Of a stretch of 64,000 bases of DNA, positions 10,920 to 21,891 are shown one piece after another (position 1 is the stretch's first letter; each line of letters starts with the position of its first letter). This stretch comes from Knufia peltigerae. Lineage: Eukaryota > Ascomycota > Eurotiomycetes > Chaetothyriales > Trichomeriaceae. The notes under the pieces are model-generated. The model was not told the DNA's origin. It was given only the letters and a program-made list of their open reading frames with translations, and did not search any database. The translations under genes and the position numbers were made by a program. Location: assembly GCA_030247855.1 (NCBI GenBank), contig JAPDRN010000067.1:124001-188000 (forward strand), given 5' to 3'.

Positions 10920-12744
10920 ATGTCGATATCAACACCAATCACCCAATTGCTGGGGATTCAGCACCCCATCTTGTTGGCAGGAATGGGTCAGACTTCGGGT
11001 GCACCTCTTGCTGCAGCGGTTTCGAATGCAGGTGAGTTTTTGATCAAGATCCCGACCTTTGTCGTTTTGCCTGAGTCAGTACCTCCAGCAATGTCAATAT
11101 CATTGTCAATGGACGAGAGACTTGAGGTCAACTGCACAACACGGAACGCCTAGTGATGCTTATGAATTGCCAACATTATCCACTGACCATTCAACGAAAA
11201 GGCGGATTAGGTGTCATCGGTGGTGTTGGGTACACACCACAAATGCTCAAAGATATGATTGATGAACTGAAGGTTAGTAAACATGATTTGCTATTACACT
11301 GCCGTCCACATATCCAGCACAATGTATCTATCGATGACTTCAAAAATTGCCAATAGCTAACCGATTTCTCATTCATAGGCCAATCTAAAAGATCCATCTC
11401 TACCGTTTGGTGTCGACCTATTGATACCTCAAGTTGGAGGGTCAGCTCGTAAGACCAATGTAAGTTGGCCACAACCTAGGATGATCCACGGTCGACACAC
11501 GACGACAACGAGGCTGACACAGGACGGTCAAGGTCGACTATACCAAAGGCAACCTGGACACGTTGGTCGACATCATCATCGCCGGTGGCGCGAAACTTTT
11601 TGTTTCTGCCGTCGGAGTCGCCCCGAAACATGTTGTCGAAAAACTTCACTCCCACGGTGTCTTGTACATGAACATGATTGGGCATCCTAAACATGTCGCC
11701 AAAGCTTGTGCCGTTGGAGCGGACATCATATGTGCTCAAGGTGCAGAAGCTGGTGGACATACAGGCGAAACACCTACCAGGTACGTTTTTTTGCTGTCCT
11801 TGCGGAGTAGAAGAGGTCCCCCTACGATGATGCGAGTTGAAAAACGAAGCAAAGTCTGAGCTGACTTACCTCGTCCGCAGCATCTTGATTCCTGCTTGTG
11901 CGGACATTGTCAAAAATTACAAATCTCCATTGACCGGTCAACCTGTTCAATTGGTCGCTGCGGGAGGTATTGCGGACGGTCGCGGTATCGCTTCCGTACT
12001 CATGTTGGGTGCATCGGCCGTCTGGGTAGGTACTAGATTCGTCACGGCCAAAGAATCTGGTGCTCCAGAAGTCGCAAAAAAGCAGTAAGTTTTGCACTTT
12101 CCACATTCTCGAATGTCTACCCCCGTTCAATGTTATACATACATGGCCAGTGTTTTCGACCAGGACCAGACAATCGTTTCTCGATTCTCGGATGCAAAGA
12201 GTTCTCTTTGAGGGCAGCTTCCTTTGGTGGGGGGAAAAAAGAACACCACGCTTACTGATACGTCACAAACAGTATTATTTCGGCAGGTTTCGATTCTACA
12301 ATAAAATCTACGATTTGGACAGGGAGACCCCTCCGTGCTTTGGCGACGCCGTACGTCCGTGATTGGGAGACGAACCGTTCGGAAGAAATCAAGTCCTTAC
12401 TGGCTCAAGGTGTCGTTCCACTTCAACATGAAATGGACAAGTTGGAGAATCAAGGTGGCATCCCTGAAGATGTTGAAGATCAAGCTACATTGAGGTATGC
12501 TTTTCACTATCCTTTCAATCCTGACTGCATCTCAATTCTATTACATTCTACCTTCGCCCCCAAAACGAGAGCATCACGAGATGGACTTTTGACTGATTTC
12601 AACCGCAGACCAATGGGTGTTGTCTCGGCATTGGTAAACACCCCCAACCAAACCGCAGCTGAAATTGTCAAGGAAATGATGGATCAAGCTGTAAAAGTCC
12701 TAAATGGGGCGTCGAATTTGGTAAAGCCTTCCTCGAAGCTTTAG
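10920..12744 (+). CDS. Nitronate monooxygenase (2-nitropropane dioxygenase family)
   Basis: Seven exons: 10920-11031, 11202-11272, 11379-11459, 11533-11780, 11881-12084, 12273-12494, 12609-12744 (357 aa). Splicing joins family blocks without gaps: LLGIQHPILLAGMG, VSNAGGLGVIGGVGYTP, PFGVDLLIPQVGG, AKLFVSAVGV, MIGHPKHV, GADIICAQGAEAGGHTGE, the FMN phosphate-binding AAGGIADGRG and GASAVWVGTRF. FMN enzyme of TIM-barrel fold that oxidises alkyl nitronates, such as propionate-3-nitronate, a detoxification role. Introns 1 and 5 are long (170 and 188 nt). The acceptor of intron 3 (11532) is the one that preserves frame. It lies 71 bp from the convergent exporter gene, so a joint detoxification role is possible but inferred. 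Confidence 0.92.
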
Positions 12745-12814
12745 ATAAGTCGAGCTTTTTTGGAAAGGAAAGAAAAGGAAAGCTTGCCAAATGAATTCTG
12801 AATGAAAAAAACAC

Positions 12815-14696
12815 TCAAGCTTGAGATTCCTGTTTTTTACGCTCTTCCATACCGTAATCTGTCTCCAGTTCGGTTCGAAGCTTTATTTCCTTCTCAAACA
12901 ATGTCAAGAGGAAGGCCACTCCGGAAATCACAATAGAAATCTCCCACACCCGTTTGAGGGCGAGTGAGTAAGTTGTGATCAGTGCTTCGGCGACTGGGGT
13001 CGTGAAAGACTTGACGAAATGACTGGAGGCATACTGGTAAGCCCTGCCGTGGCCCAGTTGATCTCTCAGGGTCGCGTCGGGGAGTCGCCACGCCAAGTCG
13101 CTGAACCGATTGTTGAATATCACGGCCGGGATGGCCACCCCCCAGATCGACCCAAAGGAGCGGGTGAACGACCAGGCCGCCGTGGTCGCGGCTTGGTCAC
13201 TTTCCGGGAGGCCCGCTTGTGCTGCCGGTAGGAGCGTGTTGAGTACGAAACCACCACCGCCTCCGGCCACCATTGATATGACAACCCATTCCGCGGTGCT
13301 GGTGTGCTCGTCGATGAGAGTCATCAGACCCAGACCTAGCGTGGACACGGCGAAGCCAAAAAGGTGAAGGGGCTTGTACCTGCCGAATTTGGTCAAGAGA
13401 AGAACGGCGACGATGGCCGTCGGCACGGCTATGACAATGATCGGGATCAGGTACACTCCGCTCCTGGTGGGTGAGGCCAGCAACACGGCCTGGAAGTAGA
13501 CGGGCAAGAAAAACAAGACCCAGTAGAGGTTGGCCGAGTTGAGAAACGTGACGGCGAACACGACGGCCGAGGTCCGGGTTGCAAAGAGCCTAGGAGGGAC
13601 CACGGGTTCGGTGGCCCACGAGGTTGTCTCGTATGCCATGAACAAGACCAATCCCAACAACCCCAACACCAGGGTAAGAACAATGCTCGAGTGAGACCAT
13701 CCGTACTTGGCGCCGCCGTAGGTCAGGGCGTACAAAACCGAAACGGTGGACCCGATCAGTAACAAATTACCACCGTAGTCGATTCGTTTCATCTTTTGGA
13801 AAAACGACATTTCCTTGTCGTATTTGACCTGGAGAAAGACAAAGATCATGACCATGGCGACGCCGCCGACGGGTAGGTTGAGGTAAAAGACCTGCCAAAC
13901 GACGCCACTCGGTTAGCTTCTTGGGACGGAACAGCAAGGTCCGAACCGGGACTGTCTCAACGTACCCATCTCCATGTAGTGTGGTCCACAATGACGCCTC
14001 CAACCAAAGGCCCGATGCACATGCCGACAAAGTAAACAGACAAGACGATGGCGATGTAGTTGCCTCGTTCACGCAGCGGGACCAGATCAGAGACGATGAC
14101 ATCGATGATCATACTGACTCCGCCGCTGCCTACGCCTTGGACGGCTCGTCCTGCGATCAGTGTCGCTCCGTTGGTCGCTCCGCCACACAACCCGCTACCA
14201 AGAACGAAAAAAGCCACGATAGCCATGGTCAACCATCTACGACCAAAGATGTTGGCCAGTTGACCGAACAGAGGTTGCACGGCGGCACTATTCACACAGA
14301 AGATATCAGCATGCGTCTACGACTTGGAGTGTGAGGACGTCAAATGAGTACTCACCTTGTCAGGAAGAACACGTTGGTGACCCAGACGTAGTTTTCTCCT
14401 AAACCGAGATCTTCTGAGATGACGGGTAGAGCAATCGCCACCACGGTATTTTCAAAGGCCGCAAGAAGACCGACGACACAGAGGGTGGCCATGATGGCCC
14501 AAAATCGGGCGGTGGGTTGGAAAGAGGCATTTGGCTTTTCTGGATCCTGACCTGATGCCACGCCAACACCTTCACCCGTGGCCGCCATTGCCTCCTCTTT
14601 GTTACTCAATTCTGAAGACATGTGTGTTTCGGAGACCTGAGTTGTAGAAGGAGGAGTATCATCTGCCGTGCCGGGGTCAATATCGTTGGGTCTCAT
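12815..14696 (-). CDS. MFS drug:H+ antiporter, DHA2 (14-TM) type
   Basis: Three exons on the minus strand: 14696-14356, 14287-13966, 13891-12815 (579 aa). After a polar N-terminus of about 60 residues comes TM1 (FWAIMATLCVVGLLAAFENTVVAIALP), then the motif-A region FGQLANIFGRRW, then WRWVFYLNLPVGGVA, typical of DHA2 exporters, followed by the remaining membrane segments and a charged C-terminus ending in QESQA. It probably pumps drugs or metabolites across the plasma membrane using the proton gradient. Its ATG is 322 bp past the stop of the AflR-type regulator, same strand; this pairing of exporter and regulator is typical of metabolite clusters. Start: ATG at 14696 chosen over an upstream in-frame Met whose sequence looks like leader. 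Confidence 0.92.
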
Positions 14697-15017
14697 GATG
14701 ACCTTTTGACTTGTCGAAAAAGTGGGAGAGGAGTTGCGAGGGGGTTTAGGTCTGTTCGACAGTCTCAGGACACCGAGAATTGTCAGATTAGAGCTGCGTC
14801 TCTCTTGCGAGCATTCATCTTCATATAAATATCCTCGAGGGATTTCGGAGTAAATGCTGGGCGAAGAAGTCGGAGCAAATTTCAGGACCAACAATGTTGA
14901 ATTTTAAACTCCGAAAGATATCGATTCGGTGGAAATGTTGCTTCTCGTCAGGTGGGAGAAAGCTTTCTGATCGACCTCAACTATACTTGGAATGCCTGCC
15001 TACTCTGAAAATCCGTA
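14697..15017. promoter_or_regulatory. Spacer between regulator and exporter genes
   Basis: 321 bp holding the 3' end of the regulator gene and the exporter's promoter. No further coding signal. The exporter is a natural target of the neighbouring regulator, but no binding site was identified with confidence. Confidence 0.4.
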
Positions 15018-16583
15018 TTACCACGTCGCGTTCCCCTGTTCGGAGGATCGGTTGCCCTCTTCGAGTTGCAGACAGACATTACTCCGAAGACTTTTTCGGA
15101 TCGCACGCATGCTTACCTTGAGCGATTGCAGACCGATTTCCTTCGGAATTTCCTCTGGCATGGCTCGCCTATCCCTTTCGAGGGGAGCAGATGTAGATCT
15201 GCCAGTAATAGCCTCCTGCAGCAACATTGCTTGGAGGACTGGGAGGGTGCCGCTGGAAGCGTTCGATCCAGTAGAATCAGTCGCAACCAACGCTGCAACA
15301 CCTCGCTCTGCTCGCCAGAGTAGATCCATACTGACTTGCATAAATACCGAGATCTGGAGAGATCGATAATCACCCAAATCAAAGCCATCCAGGTACACTT
15401 CGGGAAACACCTGGGGAATATCGCTGAATAGCTGTGAATAGGCGATGTGGTTCGCAGTGGGGTCCTCCGGACGGCCATCACCTGTTGCGACTGAACGTCT
15501 CGAAGCGGCATATTCTCGTATTCGTTGTGCGGAATCCTGTAACCTTCCCATCATACCTTGTAACCAACCACGATACAACCGGACCAGCGAGACATAACCG
15601 GTACTCAAGGCGAGAGCCGTCGGGTAGTCTAGACCCGGGCGCTCCTCATTCGAGCCCACCGCTTGAGATGTGGACGACTTGTTTCCACCACCGGGTTCGT
15701 CACAGTCCATGCGAATTCTCAGCTCTTCCTCCCCAGACCCGAACTCAGGCTCGGAATCATCATCGACGTCCGCATTCGATTGCTTTTCAAAGCGTGGGGC
15801 ACTTTTGATGGGGATGGTCATCAAGTAGTACTTTAGTACCTCGAGAAAACTTTGGACGAAACTCAGCATCCTTCCGACAGTCGCTGTTTGGTGCGACGGT
15901 TGAGTACTGGAAGGCAATGTGCTGTCGATATTCGCGGTATATCTCAGTAGTTCGGCATTCAAACGTGTGAGCTTTTCAAGATAGTGATACCCTTTATCCA
16001 CTTGCGACGCCATAGGCAGATTGGCTCCGAGAAGCTGGGTGAATTGGCCGAGGTCAGACCAACCATCGAGCCCAGGGAAGGTCATAAAGTCATCAAAGGC
16101 CATGTCATGATCATTATGCATGTCGACCGTGTCGTAGCTTGAAGCGGCTGTAGACTGAATATTGCCCGTGGCGTGTCCTGTAACATCTGATCTGGCGGAT
16201 GGTTGCAGCATCGACTTGTCCGCAGTGAAAGATTCAGCTGGTAGCGTCGCATGATTGAAAGCGCCTACTTGTGGCAGCGGATGGCTTGATGCTCCTTCTT
16301 GCGATCCTAGATGAGAAGTCCTGTAGGCCTGTTGAGTAGCTTTCCGTTTTTGATTCGATCGCCGTGAAGATGGTCGGCCGTGGTCAGTGTCTAGTCGAGG
16401 TCTTCCCGGAGGCAAAGAAGGGAATGTCTGACACTGCAAACCCGCCTTAGCGCATCTGTCACATTGATCATGATGGCCATCAGACGCAGTGCGGTTGCAT
16501 TTCAGTTTATGAGTTCGACATCTCTCACAGGCACTTCGTTGAGGCTTTGATTCCCCAGTCGGTGTCAATGGCTGCTCGTTCAT
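15018..16583 (-). CDS. Zn(II)2Cys6 transcription factor, AflR-type
   Basis: Single exon, 521 aa. Cys19, 22, 29, 41, 44 and 51 make a zinc cluster with an 11-residue loop (C-X2-C-X6-C-X11-C-X2-C-X6-C), followed by FPSLPPGRPR, the arrangement seen in cluster-specific regulators such as AflR. The rest is Ser-rich and Gln-poor with an acidic segment (DVDDDSEPEFGSGEEE) and helical stretches resembling the aflatoxin regulatory domain. The open frame extends four codons further upstream only through a GTG; the first ATG is at 16583. It sits upstream of and in line with the DHA2 exporter and next to the NmrA-like gene, so it likely regulates this group of genes. Target and inducer unknown. Confidence 0.88.
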   Translation of the reverse strand: MNEQPLTPTGESKPQRSACERCRTHKLKCNRTASDGHHDQCDRCAKAGLQCQTFPSLPPGRPRLDTDHGRPSSRRSNQKRKATQQAYRTSHLGSQEGASSHPLPQVGAFNHATLPAESFTADKSMLQPSARSDVTGHATGNIQSTAASSYDTVDMHNDHDMAFDDFMTFPGLDGWSDLGQFTQLLGANLPMASQVDKGYHYLEKLTRLNAELLRYTANIDSTLPSSTQPSHQTATVGRMLSFVQSFLEVLKYYLMTIPIKSAPRFEKQSNADVDDDSEPEFGSGEEELRIRMDCDEPGGGNKSSTSQAVGSNEERPGLDYPTALALSTGYVSLVRLYRGWLQGMMGRLQDSAQRIREYAASRRSVATGDGRPEDPTANHIAYSQLFSDIPQVFPEVYLDGFDLGDYRSLQISVFMQVSMDLLWRAERGVAALVATDSTGSNASSGTLPVLQAMLLQEAITGRSTSAPLERDRRAMPEEIPKEIGLQSLKVSMRAIRKSLRSNVCLQLEEGNRSSEQGNATW

Positions 16584-16864
16584 TGTAGCTCCCACTGTTA
16601 GTCTGCCCCTCTGATAAATGTGGATGTGTCTATTTTTGTATTGAACAATGATCTTTTTTACAAAGGTTCCATCTCCGACTCGCCATTTTTATTGCCTTGT
16701 GTTTGAGGATTCGGATGATTCTTTGCAAAAGAGTCGTTGGAAAATGATCCGAACAAGTCCAGAATAAATTCAATGTTCGGTGCTTTTATGATTGGTCACT
16801 TTAAATTACTGCTTACATACTCCGTATTCGGTTTTCCAAGTCATTCCCATCATCCTCAACAATC

Positions 16865-18006
16865 TTAAAAGTCATGTTCACTCAGGTCTTTCTTCATAGC
16901 AGTAAGCATGGACTCGTGTGTTGGCTTGAAACCCATTCTTGCTGCACGATCACCCTTGACAAGCATGTTGCCGGCGAGGAGATGCTTCTCCTCTCCTTCG
17001 CCAGCCTCATCCACGGTGACCTTCTTCGGTTCTGGTGATGAAATCTGTCCTTTGGCATACAACACTGGAGCCAAAGCAGCTGTGAAGTCTTTCCAGGCCA
17101 ATCTCTCTCCGTGCAGGATATAGTATCTCTCGTACGCGCTGCCCTGTGGCTTCTCGGTACCAGCAACACCGACAATCTTTGTGATGAAAGGAATTGCATC
17201 CTCAACGTGAAGCTGAACTGATCAGTCAAGTGTTCATCCCGACGCAGACAATATAACTTACTGTGCTCACAAGGCCAGTGCCTTCGCCGATGTATGGGAC
17301 GAATCCAAGACCCTTTGCAAGGCCTGTAAAGATCATATAACCAACTCCCAAATTCGCTTTTGGTCCGAGGACGTTCTGTCCGTAGGTTACTGCGAGACAG
17401 ACAATGTAAGTCACAATCTTGCCTCTCTGGCCGGCTTCGAGAACAGGAACGTCCGTGGGGCCGTTGAACATGTTCTTGTTGACGAGTTTAATGTCCTCGA
17501 CATTGTCATCCTGCAATCGTCAACCACATGGTTCACTGGTGCAATTCGAGAAGGATGAAGACTTACATTCCAGACTTTGCTCTCGGGATTGAAGTTGCCA
17601 GTCGTTCCGAAATCGATGAAGTTTCCGGTTCCACTGAGGTGAATGAGTGTGCCCTTGTTGCTTTCCGGTCGCTCTTCCATTCCGGAGATGATCAGATCGA
17701 CAACTGATCCATCAAAAGAGGTTGCAGCATTAATGACAATGTCATGCTCTTTGCTCAGCGATCGGACGAGGTCTGTGTCAGAGAATGAACCATGGACAAT
17801 TCGATCGACTTTCGCCGTGTTCTTGAAATAGTCGTCCACGGTCTTGTTACGGTAGAAGGCGGTCAAGGGCCAGTCGGGATGAGCCTTCTTGATGTCAGCT
17901 GCCAATCGGGCTATAGGACATTGTAAGTATTCATCCTTGAGTGTGGTGTCTTGGGTTGCAAACCTCCGACGAGACCCGTTGCACCGATGAGGAGGACTGA
18001 TGGCAT
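16865..18006 (-). CDS. NmrA/atypical SDR NAD(P)-binding protein
   Basis: Four exons on the minus strand: 18006-17964, 17910-17567, 17510-17262, 17212-16865 (327 aa). The first exon carries MPSVLLIGATGLVG, the dinucleotide-binding loop, completed after intron 1 by ARLAADIKKAHP. HGSFSDTDLVRSLSKEHDIVINAATSFD is the usual region following the second strand and supplying the acidic residue and Asn near the cofactor. The classical Tyr-X3-Lys pair is not obvious, so this is an atypical SDR or NmrA-like redox sensor or reductase. Such proteins are frequent in fungal accessory clusters. It is divergent from the SDR at 18951 and shares its 944-bp upstream region. Substrate unknown. Confidence 0.85.
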
Positions 18007-18950
18007 GATTGTGTTCTTTGGGGATGTGATGTGTGTTCGGACTGAGATAGTATATTCTGTCAGAGAACTGAGCAGAGGTCTTTAGATGTTTCAATGTGAT
18101 TGTGAATGAAAAGCCACAGCATACTCAGCATCTATCGTTTGTTTTATACTCTTTTTTCTTCTCTAGCCACCGTGAGCCGACGTGGTATCGGCATTTTCAC
18201 TCGCATCATTGTGTCAGCCATCATTTATCAGCCGGAGCATGAGGCTGCGATTCGAGCCCGGTTGAGGATAATCCAGGAGACCTTGTCTGATAGGCTTGTA
18301 ATTGTTGATCTGAAACACATGCCAGATTTTGAGGATTAAGGGTCTGTTGGGGAGGAATGACACAATCTGCTCGTTACATAATCCTCGTTGGTCCCTTGCG
18401 GATTCGCTTAATACCGCAAGCCACCGCTAGAGGCGCAGCCACTTAGTAAGAAAAGTGGGGGATCGCTGCCATATATAGTTTAGCGTGCGGAAGCAAACTG
18501 GCCCCGACCCTCCGCAGATTACTACGCAGTGCAGTTTCTAACGTGGTGGAGGCCAACACCACCCCGCAGGTTCCATGATCAGTCACTTAGCATCGCAAAG
18601 CCCGGAGGACAGGGCACTTCATTCGCTCCGTCCGTGGATATGATGCCAGAGCCTTGCAGATTTCTTGTTACAGTTGCACGATGTGTTGTAGCGTCAAAGT
18701 GGCGCGCTTTTGTCAGCTCGTCGTCCTTGGATGAAGCCGAGCAGCAGCTGTTCGACGTATATTAAGGGCCCATGCCTCCAGCTCTTCGATCAAACTCTTC
18801 ATCAAACAAATGTCCCAACAATCAAAGCAACAACAGCAACAAGCTCAATCCCACAGGTTTCTCAAATACCTTCATATCGGAAACTCACATAAAACAAATC
18901 GTTCTGCACCTACACCAGAAGCTTTATCACCAGCAATCCAACCTGACACA
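18007..18950. promoter_or_regulatory. Shared divergent promoter region
   Basis: Intergenic space between the NmrA-like gene (leftward) and the SDR gene (rightward). It includes a 77-codon plus-strand open frame (18106-18339) whose end, EHEAAIRARLRIIQETL, looks protein-like but matches no family I know. The last 140 bases are an in-frame, stop-free upstream extension of the SDR, and may be coding. Confidence 0.5.
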
Positions 18951-19769
18951 ATGGCCTCGCAGTCTTTGAAGGGAAAGGTCGCCATCGTCACCGGCGCTGG
19001 AAAGCCAAACGGCATTGGTGCCGCAAGCGCAATTGCATTCGCCGAACAAGGTGCTAATGTAGGTACCATCCGCGCTCAGTGCACTAGGTCGCCTAGCTGA
19101 CAAGACTCCCAGGTCGCTATTCAGTACAACAGCTCTGCAGGACCTGCGGAAGAGACCGTCGCCAAGCTCAAGAGTCTGGGGGTGAAGGCTGTTGCCATCC
19201 AAGCCGACGCTGGAGCCGCCAACTTTGGCAAGGTGCTCGTCGACGCGACATTGAAGGCCTTCAACACCAACACCATTGACATCCTTGTGAACAACGCGGG
19301 AACGGCAGTGGTCAATGGAGAAGGTATCTCATCCGTGGGATTCGAAGACTGGGACGCGGTGTTCCATGTCAACGTCCGTGGTCCATTCTTGTTGATCCAA
19401 GCCGCTCTGCCATACATGAAGGCTGGTGGACGTATCGTCAACGTCGGCAGTGTTATTGCGAGACTTGGTTCTGGAATGTTGCCAGTATATGGCGCCTCGA
19501 AAGGAGCTTTGACGGCTCTGTCGGTCGCTTTGTCGGATGAACTGGGACCAAAGGGGATCACAATCAACACCGTTGCGCCGGGTCCAATCAAGACGGACCT
19601 GAGTATGGAAGGCTCTCCTATCGGGGCCAGGCTCCGAAACAACCAGCACATCAAGCGTGAGGGTACTGCGCAAGAGGTGGCTGAGTCTATCTTGTTCATT
19701 GCAAGCCCTGGTGCATCTTACATTACCGGACAACTGCTCGGAGTGGATGGTGGGATCAGCTTCCCTTGA
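18951..19769 (+). CDS. Classical short-chain dehydrogenase/reductase
   Basis: Two exons: 18951-19058 and 19113-19769 (254 aa). Rossmann loop TGAGKPNGIG near residue 14, NNAG after strand 4, catalytic Ser in NVGSV, Tyr and Lys in YGASK, then NTVAPGPIKTDL and the C-terminal GQLLGVDGG, all as in 3-ketoacyl-ACP-reductase-like SDRs. NAD(P)H-dependent oxidoreductase of unknown substrate. An in-frame Met at 18810 would add 47 Gln-rich, basic residues with almost no acidic ones, resembling a mitochondrial presequence; the shorter start matches the usual family length. It is divergent from the NmrA-like gene and forms the right edge of the putative accessory cluster. Confidence 0.92.
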
Positions 19770-20127
19770 GAAATAGGTAGTAAAAGACATGGCGAGATCA
19801 TGGAGCACGTAGCTAGTAATGACTGATAGAATCAAAGATGTTTTTTTCACCGATGGTTTCAATGATTTCGGAAACATTCTCAGGATATCGGGAGAAATAC
19901 TTGAATTGACAGCAATGACGTAGGAAACCGTGGATATCAAGGCTATACTCCGTATCCAACCCCTGTCACAGCCTTAGGGATCCATCCAAGAGCCTTTAAT
20001 TTATTACAGTCCGGAAATCTCGAGCTTTATTCAATACGCCTGACCAACCTGGAGAGCACAAGGCCAACTTTCGATCAGAAGCCGAATGTACGCTACCTGC
20101 TTTCTTAACGGAGATCACACAGCTACG
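19770..20127. other. Intergenic, no gene seen
   Basis: 3' region of the SDR gene and promoter of the next gene. One TACTCCGTA copy at 19946-19954. Confidence 0.6.
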
Positions 20128-20748
20128 ATGGTGCTCTCAATCATCACCTTAGCGGCCATGGCGCCCTTACTGGCCACATCAACAATGCAACTATCCGATC
20201 AAGCACAGAAAAGATCAGATCAAGGCCAACAAGAGATGAAAAGGCAGAAATGTCACCTCGCAGTCCGTCCCTCGGCTAGGATGAGCACCAAACGACAGCA
20301 ACAGTTGGCAGACAGAGCCGTCGTTCTCGAGGATGGACGCTTGGTTCTCAGCGACCAAAAGATCCCAGGAGAGCATCTCTTCACTGGCTATTTTCTTCCT
20401 TTCCCGAAGAAACAATACGACGGGCTGGTGACGACCATCAACACCGACAACTTCTTGAACTGGGTATATATCGACCATGCGACCTTCGAACTGAGGCACG
20501 GAACTCGCGCCGACACGCAATCTCAGCTCACGGGGCCGATGGATCTCAAACTCTGCAAAAACGGGGAGCCACGTCTGACTTTTCGGAATTGGGAAGGCTT
20601 CGTGGCGGTCGAGGAAAGTCCGGATCGATGGGCTCTGTATTTCGACGTGCATGATAATGGTCTCGGAGACAAGAGTCATGGAAAGGATGTGGTTGAGGTC
20701 GAATTGATCCGCGTGGATCTCGATGACAATCATTCACCCTCTTCTTGA
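20128..20748 (+). CDS. Conserved fungal hypothetical protein (206 aa)
   Basis: Single exon. The N-terminus MVLSIITLAAMAPLLATSTMQL is hydrophobic, a signal peptide or anchor. The remainder contains KCHLAVRPSA, VVLEDGRLVL, HLFTGYFLPFP, LNWVYIDHATFELRHGTRAD, LTGP, LTFRNWEGFVAVEE and WALYFDVHDNGL, a block pattern I recall from uncharacterised proteins common in Pezizomycotina. No enzymatic motif. The frame has an earlier ATG at 20086, but the ATG at 20128 starts directly at the hydrophobic segment as in relatives. Function unknown; it may act in the secretory pathway if the signal is real. Confidence 0.75.
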   Translation: MVLSIITLAAMAPLLATSTMQLSDQAQKRSDQGQQEMKRQKCHLAVRPSARMSTKRQQQLADRAVVLEDGRLVLSDQKIPGEHLFTGYFLPFPKKQYDGLVTTINTDNFLNWVYIDHATFELRHGTRADTQSQLTGPMDLKLCKNGEPRLTFRNWEGFVAVEESPDRWALYFDVHDNGLGDKSHGKDVVEVELIRVDLDDNHSPSS

Positions 20749-21509
20749 TCCGGACAAGTGCTGTGTATCTTGAACTCCACAAACATTCATACCTTCCCGT
20801 CTCTACCTACTAATGGGGGAAGATCTTTGGACCTGATCTAACATTGTGGAGCAAATCCTGCGGCGATATTCGGTGCTCCGGAGTTCAAGTCGCCAAATGA
20901 GCGCCTTCGGAAATGCTGTTGCTTGCAGCGTTCCCAATATAGTAGACGTCAAAAGTCACCTAGGTACTGCGGACATGTCTCAACGCGGCCAACGGAGTCC
21001 TATAGCCATTGAGGACCCGTGTCAAACACTTCCATAGGGCAAAACTGTGGTCCCATTTGACGGGTGTCGGGGCGTTGCTCGACAGGCGCGACCCGCCGCC
21101 TGACAAGGGATGATCAGCCTCGTGACGCAACATACACGTCAGGAAGAGTCGAGGATGGAAGGTACAAGGGGAGAATATAAGCACCATGACGGCGTGTTGG
21201 GTAGTCTTCAGAACGCTAATATTCCAAAGAGTCGGAGATTTATGTACCAGATCAAGAAACAACGGATTACGAGTACACTGGCAGTATTAGTTCAGAGTCT
21301 GGGACCTGCCCCAGAGACGAATACTTGTACTGCAGCGACCTGACCTTCAGCAAATTGTGGTATCACGCACCTTTTCCTGACTCGAAGACTCCTGCTTGTT
21401 TTAGCCAGCATCAAGTCCAGCAATCATATACCCCTGTCGGGTGTCTACAGCACTCTCGAATGTTTGGCGGATTCTAGCGTGGAGAGCTCTTACACATCCA
21501 TCAATGATC
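20749..21509. other. Intergenic, no gene seen
   Basis: Open frames here are short and without motifs. It contains an ACCTAGGTA copy at 20959-20967 and the promoter of the small gene at 21510. Confidence 0.5.
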
Positions 21510-21891
21510 ATGGCGGATAAGTAAGTCTTCACAACCACTCCCAGGGGACATGGGTTACTGACACTTTCGTTGTCTGCTCAGTAAGTCGGACAGCGGCATT
21601 TCCGACACTGCATCTGGTGGCCGACAGAATCGAGCTGATGTTGACTCCGACGACGGCGGCGACGAGGGAGTCGTCAACAACGTGCCCAAACAAGCTCCGC
21701 TGCAAGGCCTCCAACCTATGCAACCTGGTCTTCTCGATAATCGAAACAATCCACGAGCCATTCGAGGTCTCACAAAGGAAGAGGTGAAAAATGTGTCGGG
21801 CAGCTTGAAGATTCATGTGAAGTTGAATCTAGAGGTGGACTTGAGGGTTCAAGCCTCGCTGAACGGGGACATTGTCATTGGGATCTTGTGA
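21510..21891 (+). CDS. Small conserved fungal protein (106 aa)
   Basis: Two exons: 21510-21520 (only 11 nt, encoding MAD plus two bases) and 21582-21891. The intron has GTAAGT, an internal TTACTGAC branch region and CTCAG. The middle is hydrophilic and acidic (DVDSDDGGDEG). The end, LKIHVKLNLEVDLRVQASLNGDIVIGIL, has the alternating hydrophobic pattern of a family of small uncharacterised fungal proteins that finish with L-L-E-V-x-x-x-A-x-x-x-G-D-x-x-x-x-L. It probably forms an amphipathic membrane-facing strand or helix. Function unknown. Because the first exon is so short, automated gene callers may miss or misplace the start. Confidence 0.65.

Noticed and set aside
10920..19769. A complete secondary-metabolite cluster
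   Set aside because: No PKS, NRPS, terpene cyclase or dimethylallyltransferase signature is present, so only a small accessory or detoxification cluster is proposed.
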